Positions 1 to 10,987 of a stretch of DNA of 64,000 nt are shown piece by piece. This DNA is from Mycothermus thermophilus (lineage: Eukaryota; Ascomycota; Sordariomycetes; Sordariales; Chaetomiaceae): contig QQBE01000005.1 in NCBI GenBank assembly GCA_011316235.1, positions 1,059,747 to 1,123,746 of the forward strand. Direction: 5' to 3'. The notes beneath the pieces are model-generated. The model was not told the DNA's origin. It did not search any database and saw nothing but the letters and a program-made list of their open reading frames with translations. Each line of letters opens with the position of its first letter. Within the stretch, counting starts at the first letter, position 1. The position numbers were made by a program, and so were the translations under genes.

Positions 1-988
1 CAAGAACCCGCGGCCTCTCCACCTCATCGCCGACACCTACAAAGCCCACCACCCCCACTACCGGACCGCCCTCTCCCTCCTCCCCTCTCACGCCTCCCGC
101 CTCGCCTCCGACGACGCCGCCCGCTGGCTGGAGGGCGTCATCCTCCACGCCGCCACCAGCCCATCCGGTGGTATTCTGCCTTGCTGTCATGTCTATTATC
201 CACACCTCTCCTCATCATCATTCGCCTCCTATGAGTACCACATCAACAACAACAAACCCGACATCCTCCTCGAAGCCGCTTGCCGCTCCCCCCTCTCCAC
301 CACGCGCCTCATCACCATCCTCTCGCGCGGTGGATATACCATCCGCGCGGCTGTCCTCGCCGTGGCCTACCCGCTCAGCCGGCTCGGGGTGCTGAGCCGG
401 TACCACCGCCGGCTGCCCGAGGCGGGGGATACGGCGCGGGGGATGCCGGCGAGGCGGTTGACGCCGAAAAAGGTGCATGATGAGAGTTGGGAGGGGTTGA
501 GAGTTTTGGTTCAGGAGTTGGAGTTGGGCTTGGAGGAGCAGGAAAATGGGAAAGGGGAAGAAGGAGAAGGAGGAAGGGTGGAAAAAGTGGTGGTGGTGAG
601 GAGGGATGGTCGGGTTGTGTATGCCAACCATCGTTCGCAGGGGCGAGAGTACGAGAACGAGGTAGCTGGTGACCACGACCTCCCTCCAAAGAGTCCAAAG
701 AGGAAGTGGGAGTGGAAACATCCGCCAGCCGCGCTACAAGTCCTAGACCGCGAGCGCCGCCGCCGGCTGACGAGCGATGAGCGCTCCGCCGCGGAAGAGG
801 ATTTCGCGTTTCTTCGGGCGCTGGGAGATCGGAAGGTTGAGAAAGAGGTGGAGGAGATAGAGAGGATGATTGCCGAGTTGGATGGAGAGGGAGGAGGAGA
901 AGGGATTAAGACATTGGATGAGGGAGAGTTTGTATGGGATGGTTTGGATGGTATTGGCAATGGTGATGATGATGATGATGATGATTGA
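1..988 (+). CDS. 3' part of an unrecognised fungal protein gene
   Basis: The reading frame that begins at base 2 is open without a stop to the TGA at 986-988, about 328 codons, so the gene enters from the left edge and its start is missing. The first third is C-rich and gives a fairly ordinary globular sequence (LHLIADTYKAHH, DDAARWLEGVILHAA, TTRLITILSRGGYTIRAA). The second half is highly charged, rich in Glu, Arg and Lys (VLDRERRRRLTSDERSAAEE), probably helical or coiled coil, and the protein ends in a run of Asp encoded by a GAT repeat. I do not recognise a family. The nucleotide composition changes sharply from C-rich to G-rich around base 430 without breaking the frame. A splice site inside this stretch cannot be excluded. 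The neighbour to the right (ATG1) is convergent. Confidence 0.6.
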   Translation, partial: KNPRPLHLIADTYKAHHPHYRTALSLLPSHASRLASDDAARWLEGVILHAATSPSGGILPCCHVYYPHLSSSSFASYEYHINNNKPDILLEAACRSPLSTTRLITILSRGGYTIRAAVLAVAYPLSRLGVLSRYHRRLPEAGDTARGMPARRLTPKKVHDESWEGLRVLVQELELGLEEQENGKGEEGEGGRVEKVVVVRRDGRVVYANHRSQGREYENEVAGDHDLPPKSPKRKWEWKHPPAALQVLDRERRRRLTSDERSAAEEDFAFLRALGDRKVEKEVEEIERMIAELDGEGGGEGIKTLDEGEFVWDGLDGIGNGDDDDDDD

Positions 989-2080
989 GGTGTCATGGCG
1001 TGGAGGATGTCCTGGGGGAGGAGAGAGAACCCGGGATGAGGTCCATCTTGTTGCCATCTCAAAGAGACAATGTCAACAAACGGTATTTATACCATTCCCC
1101 TATAACTAGATCCATCTGCCTACTCCATACTCTTCCAACATCTCTAGTGTAATAGCTCTACGTCTTGTAGGTTCGTATTCTTCAGTGGATTCTCATTCTC
1201 CCTTCTTCCAACAACTATGTAGGTAGGTAGGCCAGGTGGCAGGGAGGTAGGTCGGCAGGCAGGAGTGGGTAGTGAGTAGGCCCTCCCTCGGTGATTATCC
1301 CATCTCCAGCCAGGTGTTTCTCTCTTAGGTCATAGGCGTGAATAACAGCCGTGACATCAGGATAGTAAGTAAGTAGAAGTAGAGGGAGGTGAGTGATGGG
1401 AATATGTATCCCAGGCCAAAACACCCAACTCGAACCAAACCAAACCTCACCCAACACCATCCAACCATCCCGCACAACAAAAACGTAATATCGACGACAG
1501 CAATAACAACAACAGTAACAATAAGAACACTCAACCAGGAAAAGGACGAAGCGGAGATAGAGAGAGAGCAGAGAGCAGCAACAACGACAAGCAATACCAA
1601 GGATAACAAACGAAGTCAAAAAGGCAAAGCAGAACCCAACCAAATCCAGCCCAGGCCAGCCCGTCCATTTCCAATGTAAGGAAACGTAGATTGGTAAGTG
1701 GAAGGCGGGTATGTGCCTAGGAAAGGAGATTCGAAATCCCCAAGCCCCAAAGTCCAAGTGTCTCCAATTCTCCAAACAAACCCGGAAAGAAAGCAAGAAA
1801 AACACAAATGATTGATGAACAAAACACTACAACAACCTGACCCCCTCCCAAAAACGCCAACCAACCCGACACCATTCCCATTCCCAACCCCCGACCACCC
1901 TGAAACCAAGAACCCTTCTTCCAAAGCCTTGTTCTTGTTAAACCACCAACCAACAACAGAAAAAAAGAGACCGAATACAGTTCCAGGTTTTCCCAAGGCA
2001 ATTACCCCAACACCTAGGATATAACCGAGAGAGAGACGACCGTGACAAACCTCGACGACCTGACCCAGTCAAATCCTTAT

Positions 2081-2120
2081 CCATTCATCCATCTGTCCGT
2101 ACGTCCGTTCGTTCGCCCAT
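2081..2120. repeat. Degenerate CCAT/CCGT/CGTT tetranucleotide tract
   Basis: An imperfect run of four-base units (CCAT, CCGT, CGTT) lies about 370 bases downstream of the ATG1 stop codon. A similar tract occurs at 23862-23918 downstream of the chromatin-remodeller gene. Confidence 0.7.
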
Positions 2121-2340
2121 CAGACCTTTGATCCCTGAACATGCGCGCCCATCCCCGGTTCCCCGGATCCCTTATAATAAAACGCCGACTTGAATGCATG
2201 TTCCAGTCAATCAAAGAGAAGAATAACCGGACCCGAAGGAAATTACGAGCGTAATCGCACAACCCAAAGCGCCCTTTCCATCAACAGGGTGACTCGGTGA
2301 TGAGAAAAAAAAGGACATCATCTGTCCATTTAAGTTGATG

Positions 2341-2455
2341 ATGTGGTATGGTGGTGACAGTCGTGGCGGTGGTGATAATGGTGGTAGCGGTAGAGGTGGT
2401 GACGGTGGTGGCCATGATAGTATACGTCGTGATGGTGGTGGTGGCGGCGGTCATG
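2341..2455. repeat. GGT/GGC/GAT trinucleotide tract in the ATG1 3' flank
   Basis: The plus strand is a long imperfect array of GGT, GGC and GAT triplets ending about 40 bases from the ATG1 stop codon (2493-2495). On the ATG1 transcript this reads as ACC/ATC-rich 3' UTR. The open frames on either strand (for example 2335-2565) are repeat artefacts. Confidence 0.75.
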
Positions 2456-2492
2456 ACACAACTCGGCCCGTAATTCCAGACGGCGAGACAAT

Positions 2493-5400
2493 TCAAGCAA
2501 CGACACTCCTCGGCCTAGCATCCCCGCTGCTTCTCCTTGGCATGGTCGTCTGCTGTTGTTGCTGAAGAAGAGCCTGCTGCTGTTGTTCCCTCTGGGCCTT
2601 CTCCGCCGCGGCGATGGCCTTCATGCGCTTCCGGAGCGATGCGAGCCGGCCGTTGATCATGGTGATCACTGTTAAACAACGTCAGTTACCCGAACACATT
2701 CTCCCTCATATGTCAAAAGAGGGGCGAGAGGAAAAAAAAACATACTCTTCTGCACAACCGCCCGATCCTCACTACTCATCTCCCCACCACCGCTACCACC
2801 ACCACTCCCAGAATCAGCAGCCGCAGCAGCCGACGTTCCCGGCGCGCCATCCTTGACTGTCGAGTTCGACCCCGAAGCCGACCCCGAAACGCGCCTCTTA
2901 GGCAAATGATCGTCATCGCTATCGAGCACCGCCTCGAGCATCCTAATCGCCGTGACGTAGCTGAGCTCGCAACCGGGCAAATCAACACTCGCAATCTCGT
3001 TGATGGCCGCCGTGCGGCTCATCTCGACAGCGCGGTCGTACATGAGCTTCTCGGCGCTGATGCCGGGCGACAAAAACACCCCGTCTGTGGCCGACGTGCT
3101 TCCCGCGACCGCGGCCGAAGCATCAGCGTCGCGCTGACGATTGTTGGGATGGCTGGGGTGTTCCTCGGGCAGCTGCTTTTGCGCCTCGATCAGCTTGCGG
3201 CGAACCACCTCGGCCTTTTCCAGCACTTCGTTGAACCGGCCGCGCACCCACTGCACGGCCGCGTTGATCTTCAGGACCTGAGCCTGCGAGCCGTTGCTGG
3301 GGCTTCCGCTGGTCGGCGTGTGGCCGTTGGACGCCTCAGCGCGTTGCTTGCGCGACCACCACAGGCTCGCGATATCCATGGACTTGGCGAGCAGAGAAAG
3401 CGCCTTGACGTAGAGCACCAGTGCCTCTTCGGACAACGAGACGACCGCTTCGGGAGTCAGAATCTCGTCGTCCTCGCCCATGCGGTCGGCAGGGATGCCA
3501 CCGAGTCCGTGCTCCGACGATGGCGCGAGGGGGACAAGCTGCTTATACTTGACCTCGGCGAAACCGTAGACCACGTCGCTACGCGTTGCGTAGTCTTCTA
3601 TGCACTGCGCAACGCGGGCGTCCTCGTCCACCGGCATACTCGGTTTGCCGTCCATGATCAGGCCGGCCGGGGCCGACGGCGTCGGGTAGGCCGGGAACGG
3701 GCTGTAGATGTGTGGTGGTGACTGGCCCTTGCCCAGGACTTGAGGCGAATACTTGAAACCAAACAGCCGAAGGCTGGCGTCCTGGATGGCCTTGGAAATA
3801 ATGGAGGTGCCCGACCCAGGGCTGCTCGACAGCGCCTTGTCGTACGACGTCTTGCGGAAGTGATCACGACCCTGAGCCTTAGAAGAGTGGCTCGGATGGC
3901 CATGCTGGGTAGCGCGCCGGACGATCTGGCCGGCCTTGGGGGACAAGCCCTGCTGCTGGATTTGGTCGGCGAGCGCATTAACCTCGACGGCCGTCTTGTC
4001 GACGAAAATGTATTCGCGCTCGAGCGCCACTTCTTGAGCCGCCTTCTCCGCTTCGGTGAGCGCCCGGGCTGTGCCGGCCGAGCTGTTGGTCCTGGGTCGA
4101 TTGCTCGAGGACTCTTGCGCAGGCGCAGGAGAACGAGGTGTTGGCGTTCCTCGGGCAGATGTGTTCGAATACCTCCGGGTTCTATCGACATACGAAATCG
4201 GGCGGACGGGAGCCGACGTCGACGGCTGGACAACAGTAGCACCCCGGCGTATCCCGAGGCCCTCCTCGCCTTCCTGACGGGGGGAGTAGCTCATCCTGGG
4301 ACTCGGGACCCGCTCCAGAGGATTCTGCTTCACATCGATGGGGGTCGCAAGGGGTGACGAACGCCGCGGCTTGGGTGATGGAGGAACCGGCGAGTCCCGG
4401 CCCGCATCTTGAGCCTCTACGGCCCGGCGGAGCGAGGGTCTCCTCACCGGCGCCACCCCGGAATCTGCCCTGGCGCTCACTTCTCCCGGTACCGACCCGG
4501 GAATCTCCTTGGGGATGTCGTCCTCGACGAGACCGGGGATCGGACTAACAACCACAACGTTGTTGAAAAAATCATCAAAGCTCATCCGCTCCACAGGGTT
4601 GCGCTTCAGTAAAGCCCGAATGAGCGCCTTAAGCTCCGGGCTTACGACGGCATCGCGTGGGAATCGGATTTGGTCCTCGGCGGCCTCGATCTTTCGGAGC
4701 AGCTCGACGTGGTTGCCGGCGCGGAAGGGAGGGCGCCCCGCGGCCATCTCATACAGCACGGTGCCGACGGACCACAGGTCTGCCTTGGCGTCGTAGCGCT
4801 CATACCGGAGGATCTCGGGAGCCATGTACAAGGGGGAACCGCACAGAGTCTCGGCCAAGGTGGTGGACGGGAGAACACGGGCGAAGCCAAAGTCAGCCAG
4901 CTTCAGCATGGGCAGCGACGGCAGGCCGGCGGCGGGGGTCAACGAGTCATGGCTGGCGCTGAGGATCTGTTTGAGAAGCTTGTTGTTCTCGCGATACTGG
5001 GGCGAGGGTAGCAGCAACAGGTTTTGAGGCTTAATGTCACGGTGGATGAGGTTGGAGTTGCGCAGGAACTTGACAGCACTGGCGAGCTGCTTCAAAAAGT
5101 GTCGAATGACCACCTCGTGCAGGCCGGCGTTGGGGGCGACGGGATACTTGCGGGCCATTTCATGCGTAGCAGGGTTGGTGATGAGCTTTTCCCGCCTACG
5201 AATGAAGTAGGACAAATCACCTAGCTCGCAGTACTCCATGACGAGGTTGATGTGGGTGGCGGACTCGACGCAGTCATGCAAGGCCACGATGTGGGGATGG
5301 CGGAAGGTCTTGAGGATCTTGATCTCGCTGAACAGGTTCTCCTTGAGCTTGTGGTTGAGGCGGCCGAGCTCGACCGACTTGATGGCCACCAGGGCACCTG

Positions 5401-5539
5401 TCACCTTGTGGCGACCCGAGAAGACTTGGGCAAAGCTGCCCTTGCCGATCTCCTTATCGATGACGAAGTTTCCGATCGCATCTTCGGTGGCCGGCCTGGA
5501 CCGCCTGGAGGATGATGTAGAGTAGGTTCGTTCGGCCAT
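2493..5539 (-). CDS. ATG1: Autophagy-initiating serine/threonine kinase Atg1 (ULK1 family)
   Basis: Exons on the minus strand are 5539-2746 and 2668-2493, with a 77-nt intron (GTATGT to AACAG) at 2669-2745 that rebuilds an ATG codon across the junction; the product is 989 residues. The N-terminal kinase domain spans about 24-330: glycine loop IGKGSFAQVF (31-40), catalytic Lys54 in VAIKS, HRDIKPQN (166-173), DFG (216-218), and the APE motif at 240-242. The middle is low-complexity Ser/Pro-rich linker. The C-terminal third (VKALSLLAKSMDIASLWWS and onward) matches the helical MIT-type region that binds Atg13, and the short last exon supplies the end of that helix bundle plus a Gln run. Atg1 starts autophagosome formation and cytoplasm-to-vacuole transport under TOR control, at the pre-autophagosomal site. 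The start has a good context (GAGCCATGGCC). Confidence 0.95.
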
Positions 5540-5800
5540 GGCTCCCTGCGACGGGCGTTGGCGAGACCAGGGAGCTGGCGGAAGAGGGAGGAAGGGGGAG
5601 GGGAAGCAGCCCGAGGGCCTACGCTATACGAAAGACGTCGGCGGCCGGCTTGATTGACATGTACATGTAAGGCGGGTTGGACGAGGATGCGTTAAGCTGC
5701 GCGCTGAGACGGGGAGCGGCGCGACGGCAGCAGGCGGCGAGGGGAGTTCAAAAGATCGGGTCAGTGAATGGTTGTGGCGTTTGTAGGTGAGCAGGCGAAT

Positions 5801-5833
5801 GGCGGCGGCGGCGGTGTCGTCGTCGTCGTCGGT
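5801..5833. repeat. GGC/GTC trinucleotide microsatellite
   Basis: A run of GGC units passes directly into a run of GTC units, in the presumed ATG1 promoter or leader region about 260 bases upstream of its start codon. Confidence 0.75.
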
Positions 5834-8800
5834 CAGGCGAGGGGCACAGGAACAGATGGGGAGGGCGCGTGCTGCCTGGCCGGCGGGACGAGGGGTCGGC
5901 AGGTATCCGATAGGACGGTACGGGCGACGAAGGCTGTCTTGGCAGCTGGTGCTGGGACGGAGGGGACCAGTGTTGTCAAGGCCAAAGGGCGCACCCGGAG
6001 GTTGATTTATGGAAGCCTGCACACTGCGGGGTTGAGAGTGCCGGGATGATTGAGGTTGACGATGATGGCAGCCCGAGGACGGTTTGGTGGACCGGGCGCG
6101 GAGGGGGTGGTGGCGCCAAAGGGGGTAGTATTGGGGTCAACTTGTTGAAAGTAGGAGCCGTAGGGGTGCGTTGATAATCAGGTATTCGTAGGTATCAACC
6201 GGAGCCGGATGTGGCTGTTGAAGAGAGGCCGCCTCTAGCAGGGGGTGGCTATGGCAGTTGGTTCGCGGTGATATATGGAATCAAAGAAGCTCCAGGCGAA
6301 GACGAGGAGGCTCGGGTTGTCCTCAGTCAAGGCTGGGAACTCGGGGTGTTTGTTCTGTGGTGTGTCTGCAGCTGCGGCGTCGGAGAGAAAGGGACGGGCT
6401 ATCAAGAAGCGATCACCCCAGGGAGGCGGCAGAGAGGGACGAGATAGTGTAAGGTTGGGGAGCAGATAGGTAGCAACGCAACCTTGCTCCACACATACGA
6501 GACATACAACACCACAGCACGGCGGCAGCAGAGCACCCACGCCTAGTGACGTCCAAGACCAAATGAATGACTCAGACAAGACGTGCTGCAGAAGGGTAAA
6601 GCGGATCGGGCCAGCGCGAGTCGTAGGACCGTATGTACTGACAATATGGATCCAGCCAAGGGCTTAGAATGAAAACAGACAGTCCTTGTGGTGTATGGTG
6701 GGCTGTATGATCTGTATGTACTGGATATGGAGAGAGGTGATGGTGTTATTGTTGGTGGTGGTGGTGGGAGCGGAGAGTGGGTGGAAGCGTTGGAAGCAGA
6801 GTTCCAAAGTTGGGAAAGAGAGTGAAAAGGGAAAAACAAGAGAGAGATGAAATGCGATAACGCGGATGGGAAGGAAACCAGATGGGGCCGGGCGTTGCTT
6901 GGGTGCATGTCCCAGTGTCAGGACCAGGACTGCTGTGAGGTGGCAGATGGACTGCAAGTGACTCGGGAGGTGGTAGCGTAGCGTCAAGTCCCAGTGCTGG
7001 ACCGGAGCGCGGGATCGCGGTCACTGCCCGCTGTGCTTCACCACAGAGACAGTCAGTGGAGAGGCCCAGCAGGCCCGTGGAGATGGGGAAAGATGGGGCT
7101 GACACAGTGCTCGTGATGCAAGAGGCAGAAGGGAGGCTCCACAAATGCGCGACCAAAGACATGCTGCATCTTGTTCCTGAGTGTACCGCAGGTAGAATTA
7201 CCCGCATTAAATTGCGGGGAACAGGACTCAGAGTGACCTGCAGATACATGAGTCCCATGACATCAACCGCTCTCGCCCTTGGTCTGAAACGGCATTTCGC
7301 GATAAGTATGTATGTACTTAAGGCTCCGCGATAACGAACGCTACTGTGGCAGCTCGGCTGTTCCGTCCGCCATCAGCGCAGGGGATCCCAACAAGTGAAG
7401 GTCCGCGTCAGTTTCATTGAAGGCCGGATCGAATGGATCGAAGCACACAAACACCGTCTTCGATTGCATATCCATCGGCTATGACACCCGTTCCCCGACC
7501 GCGGTCGATGGGCCCGAGATGGGCCAGATAACGCGAAGCCAGGGATCTGATGGCGTTGATAGGAACCTGCCGGCGCCCTGGAACTGGAACATGCGGTGTC
7601 TGGTCTGGCCGAGGGATTGGGAGAGAGGGAGATGCGCTGATGGCATTTGATTGATTGCATCCATCTCTGAGGTTAAGCTGGCTGCCCGGGCCTCACAGGG
7701 GACAGGCACAGCAGCCGTCCCGGTTTCTTCCGTCCGCTGCAGCGAGCGCAGAGAACGTGTGAAATGAAGTGAAGCGGACGGACAGACAACCTGACTAACA
7801 ATCAGATGCATCCTGATCTTCCAGGGCCATCCGCCATCAGCCATCAGGGTTCACTGGTGATGATCGACGAGGTGCTCTCATCGACCCTGTCCGAGCTCCA
7901 CCAGGGCGCCCGACCTCGAGCAGCCTGTCCGGGCATTCTCGCTGTCTGCGTCATCATCCATCTTCTGGTGTGGAAGTGCACTCTGTTCGCGGACATGGGC
8001 ACCCCATGCCGACAAAGACGAGGTGAAGAGAGCGGAGTGGACTGTGCTGAAATGTCGTCTTCTTCCCTGACCGCCTTCGCCTTCCACAGAACCACAACCA
8101 ACGCCCAGTGCCGGCCAGCACAACGGTTGTTAGCCGCCAGCCGTGTTTGGCCAAAGAGAACACCCCCAGAGACCGCGGTGTGAACGGAGGAGCATGGGGG
8201 ATCAGTCAGGTGGTCCCAGGAACGGCTGCAACACTGCCCCACACAGTAAGTACCCGTGCAGCTTCAACATGACAAGCAGGACGATGACGGATGTTACCCC
8301 AGAGCGAAGCGGAGGCCGACCCAAGAAACACCCGACCAGACGGCCATGACGGTCCAGTGTACATAGCATCCCTGCCGGGAGACGCACGCAATGATGACGG
8401 AATAAACCTTGCCGCCAGCATCAACCATCCGGTGAGGCCAGGCCATGGAATTGGACAATGGATGATTCGTAGTGTACGATGGTTCGCCATCAGCCATCCA
8501 TCCCAACCGACAGCACATTCTTGTGTTACTCACACGGCTTCCACAGGTCCAAGGGTCAACCACCCCCCTGGTCGTCGACGGGTGTACATCCCCAAGATCC
8601 AAGCGCCAAGCACGAACCAGAACCGTCTCTCCGTCTGTCTGTGCCTGCCACGAAACAAACAGCCAGGACAGGACGTGGTTTTCTTCCCCGGATCTTCCCC
8701 GGAACACTTGCTGTTGCGTCTCTTTCTCCCAGGCCTTCCATCCCATGAAGGTTCGCGAATCCACCGGAGATGCAGGTCCGCAAGACGGACCGCGCCCTAA

Positions 8801-9758
8801 ACGGCCATCAAAGCTCGAGGGAATGCCACGTTTGGTGGTAGCCTGAGGTTGTGGTGGTATGCTTTGTGTAAAGGAAAAGCTTCCCCCTCCCTTCTGTGCG
8901 CGTGCCATGAGTCACAGGACTTGCTGAACAATGCCTCGACTAATAAAGTTCTTGCTCCTCCGTACCTTGTCCCTGTCCACACCGACTCCCCAGTTCAACA
9001 TTGTCTGCGTGTGCTGTTCTTTGTCTTCCTAGAATCCCCCATCGCATTTCAAGGAACCAACCGTCTGGTTGGCCATGACCCCCGCGCCCTTTTTCCGCCC
9101 AAGGCTCCGCCAATCCAGGCACACACAGATGTACATACATATGTAGGTCTGATCAGAGGAGATGATGGGTGTGGTGCCTCGCCGGACGGCGCACCTGCAT
9201 GTCTCGCCCCAAGCGGAACCGTCCCAAAGAGGAAACCGAATGACAACCGCGCCCGGCCAGACAGCGAGCCCGCCACGGCACACATCAGGGACACACATGC
9301 ACATGGGTGTGTACGAACACACCATGGCCCAGGCCAATGAAGAGTTTGAACCTATGGCAAAGCGATATCCGGCCGATGGAAGTCCGACCTGCAGGTCGTG
9401 GTGTATGCATACATAAAACTGTGACTCTTTGGAGCCAATTGACCTGTCATCTTTTGGCGGCCTGGAAAAGAGAAACACAAACAGCATATTTAAGGTATGC
9501 ACACAAGAAAACCTGGACTCGGAACTGTGTTACATGCACAGTTTCCGGGAGCTTTGGAGAGTACGTAGTGCGTAGCATACATCTCACAGATCACAGGCTG
9601 TTGGACCTCACGGAATTTCCTTGCTGGGCACACCGGGGACCTAGCAAGGCTGTCGCCCTGTCATTTCTGTGGTTTACCTAGGAACAGCCTGCATCCATTC
9701 ACCCTAGGTTCCATACCCAGATACATACCACTCACTGAGGTACCTACCGACACAGATA

Positions 9759-9803
9759 CTCCGTATGCCATAATAATATCCGTACATCTCCCGACATACG
9801 GAG
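9759..9803. repeat. Perfect 9-bp inverted repeat CTCCGTATG / CATACGGAG
   Basis: The arms are at 9759-9767 and 9795-9803, with a 27-base spacer that is AT-rich (CATAATAATATCC near its left side). The core word ACTCCGTA reappears as GGTACTCCGTACC near 36363-36375. It could be a regulatory protein site or a chance hairpin. Confidence 0.6.
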
Positions 9804-10234
9804 GGAAAACAGTGACGCGCACTCGCCTGCAGTACTCATGCATTGAGGCCGAGGAAGACCGACACGCGGAACCAGGGCCTTTCGAGGTGCCATCCCGAAG
9901 GAGCCGGAGGATGGAAGATCTGGACCAGCAGGAGTCCTTGATAACATTGAGTGAACACTTTCACTGTGCTTTAGGGCAGAGAATTTGGTGAATGAGGCGG
10001 ACATCAAGAAAGCATACCGTCCAACATGGTCAACTAATGGTGAGATGATGACCATCATGATCAGGATAATGATGATGGGGATGATGAACGACTCGTTCCC
10101 ACAGCACATTATCATATCCAATCCATCAACGCCAGTACACCCGCCAACTACAAAATACGACACCGATATCTAGAACCTCCCATCATCACCCAGTTCCTCC
10201 TCACAAGGAATCACTCACCTCAGCCAACTCTGGA

Positions 10235-10319
10235 TGCCTATCTAGATCAGGTAGTCGATCCTGGGGGCCGGGCCGGGATGGAACACACCTCCCTACCTAG
10301 ATAGGTACCTAGATAGGCA
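10235..10319. repeat. Tandem 12-mer with an inverted partner (TACCTAGATAGG family)
   Basis: TACCTAGATAGG occurs twice head to tail at 10294-10305 and 10306-10317. The word TGCCTATCTAG at 10235-10245 is the exact reverse complement of CTAGATAGGCA at 10309-10319. The cluster is non-coding and belongs to the wider TAGGTA/TACCTA word family scattered over the intergenic DNA of this window. Confidence 0.75.
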
Positions 10320-10987
10320 CAACCCCCCCTCTCACCGTACCCCCGCATCGAAAATACCGGCAGGCATCCGATGAAGATATTGTTGCCTTCGAAGGTGCTT
10401 GTTTGGGGTAGTTCTGTGCACACCTGACAACCTGAATAGGCAGACAGATAAGGTAAATGTATATGGTTTCCTGGTTAGGAAGTCAGATACCGGCGACGAT
10501 GATGACGGCGAAGACGAAGAAGATGAGCTTTTTTGAGAGGGAGAGACGCACTAATGAGGAAGAGTGAGCTTTTCAGGATCGTCAATATACAGGTGCTGTA
10601 CTGTGACATATCTGGTAACACAAGTCCGGTTGAACACCTGATTGATCTCTGTGGTCTTGCTCACTCAAGTTCGTTGCCCTAGAGGCTGCAAACTTATTCA
10701 CCCGCTCCATGGAACTTCAAGACTTCCAAGTATATCCAAAATGCATCCCATCCATTCCCATGCAGCTCTAATGCTTTCTCGCTACCCCAACGTGGGTATC
10801 ATCAAACACTAATAAATGCATGCATAGGCCCCTAGGTAAGGTAGGTAACCACACGCTCACAACACCAGCCCGACCCCTTCCTCCGACCATGTCGGATGAC
10901 GATGGCGCCGATGATGCACCATCCCTTCCTCTGATATCCAAAACCCGGTCCCAGACTCCTCTCCCCTCCTCATGAGCTTCAATTCCC

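Larger units (their letters stand above)
989..2492. other. Convergent intergenic region between the first gene and ATG1
   Basis: About 1.5 kb between two converging 3' ends. I see no conserved coding sequence. It holds GGTA/GGCA tetranucleotide runs near 1219-1265, a strongly A+C-rich (plus strand) block at about 1420-1960, a CCAT/CCGT tetranucleotide run at 2081-2120 and a GGT-type trinucleotide tract at 2341-2455. The short open frames here are low-complexity and are read as chance. Confidence 0.6.
5540..10987. other. 5.4 kb gene-poor interval between ATG1 and ornithine aminotransferase
   Basis: No open frame here resembles a known protein. The longest (minus 8294-8908, plus 8291-8800, plus 8849-9340, minus 9029-9502) overlap one another on opposite strands and are of mixed, non-conserved composition. 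The left part must contain the ATG1 promoter and 5' leader. The right part includes the 3' flank of ornithine aminotransferase. Within it are a GGC/GTC triplet run (5801-5833), a CTCCGTATG inverted repeat (9759-9803) and a TACCTAGATAGG tandem with an inverted partner (10235-10319). I found no tRNA or rRNA in it. Confidence 0.55.

Noticed and set aside
7832..8498. CGCCATCAGCCATC present twice (7832-7845 and 8485-8498)
   Set aside because: A 14-base repeat of simple CCATC character; flanks do not match, so probably chance.
8294..8908. 204-codon minus-strand frame in the gene-poor interval
   Set aside because: It overlaps plus-strand frames of similar length, has no domain, signal or repeat, and no codon preference like the neighbours. 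Not enough support to call a gene.
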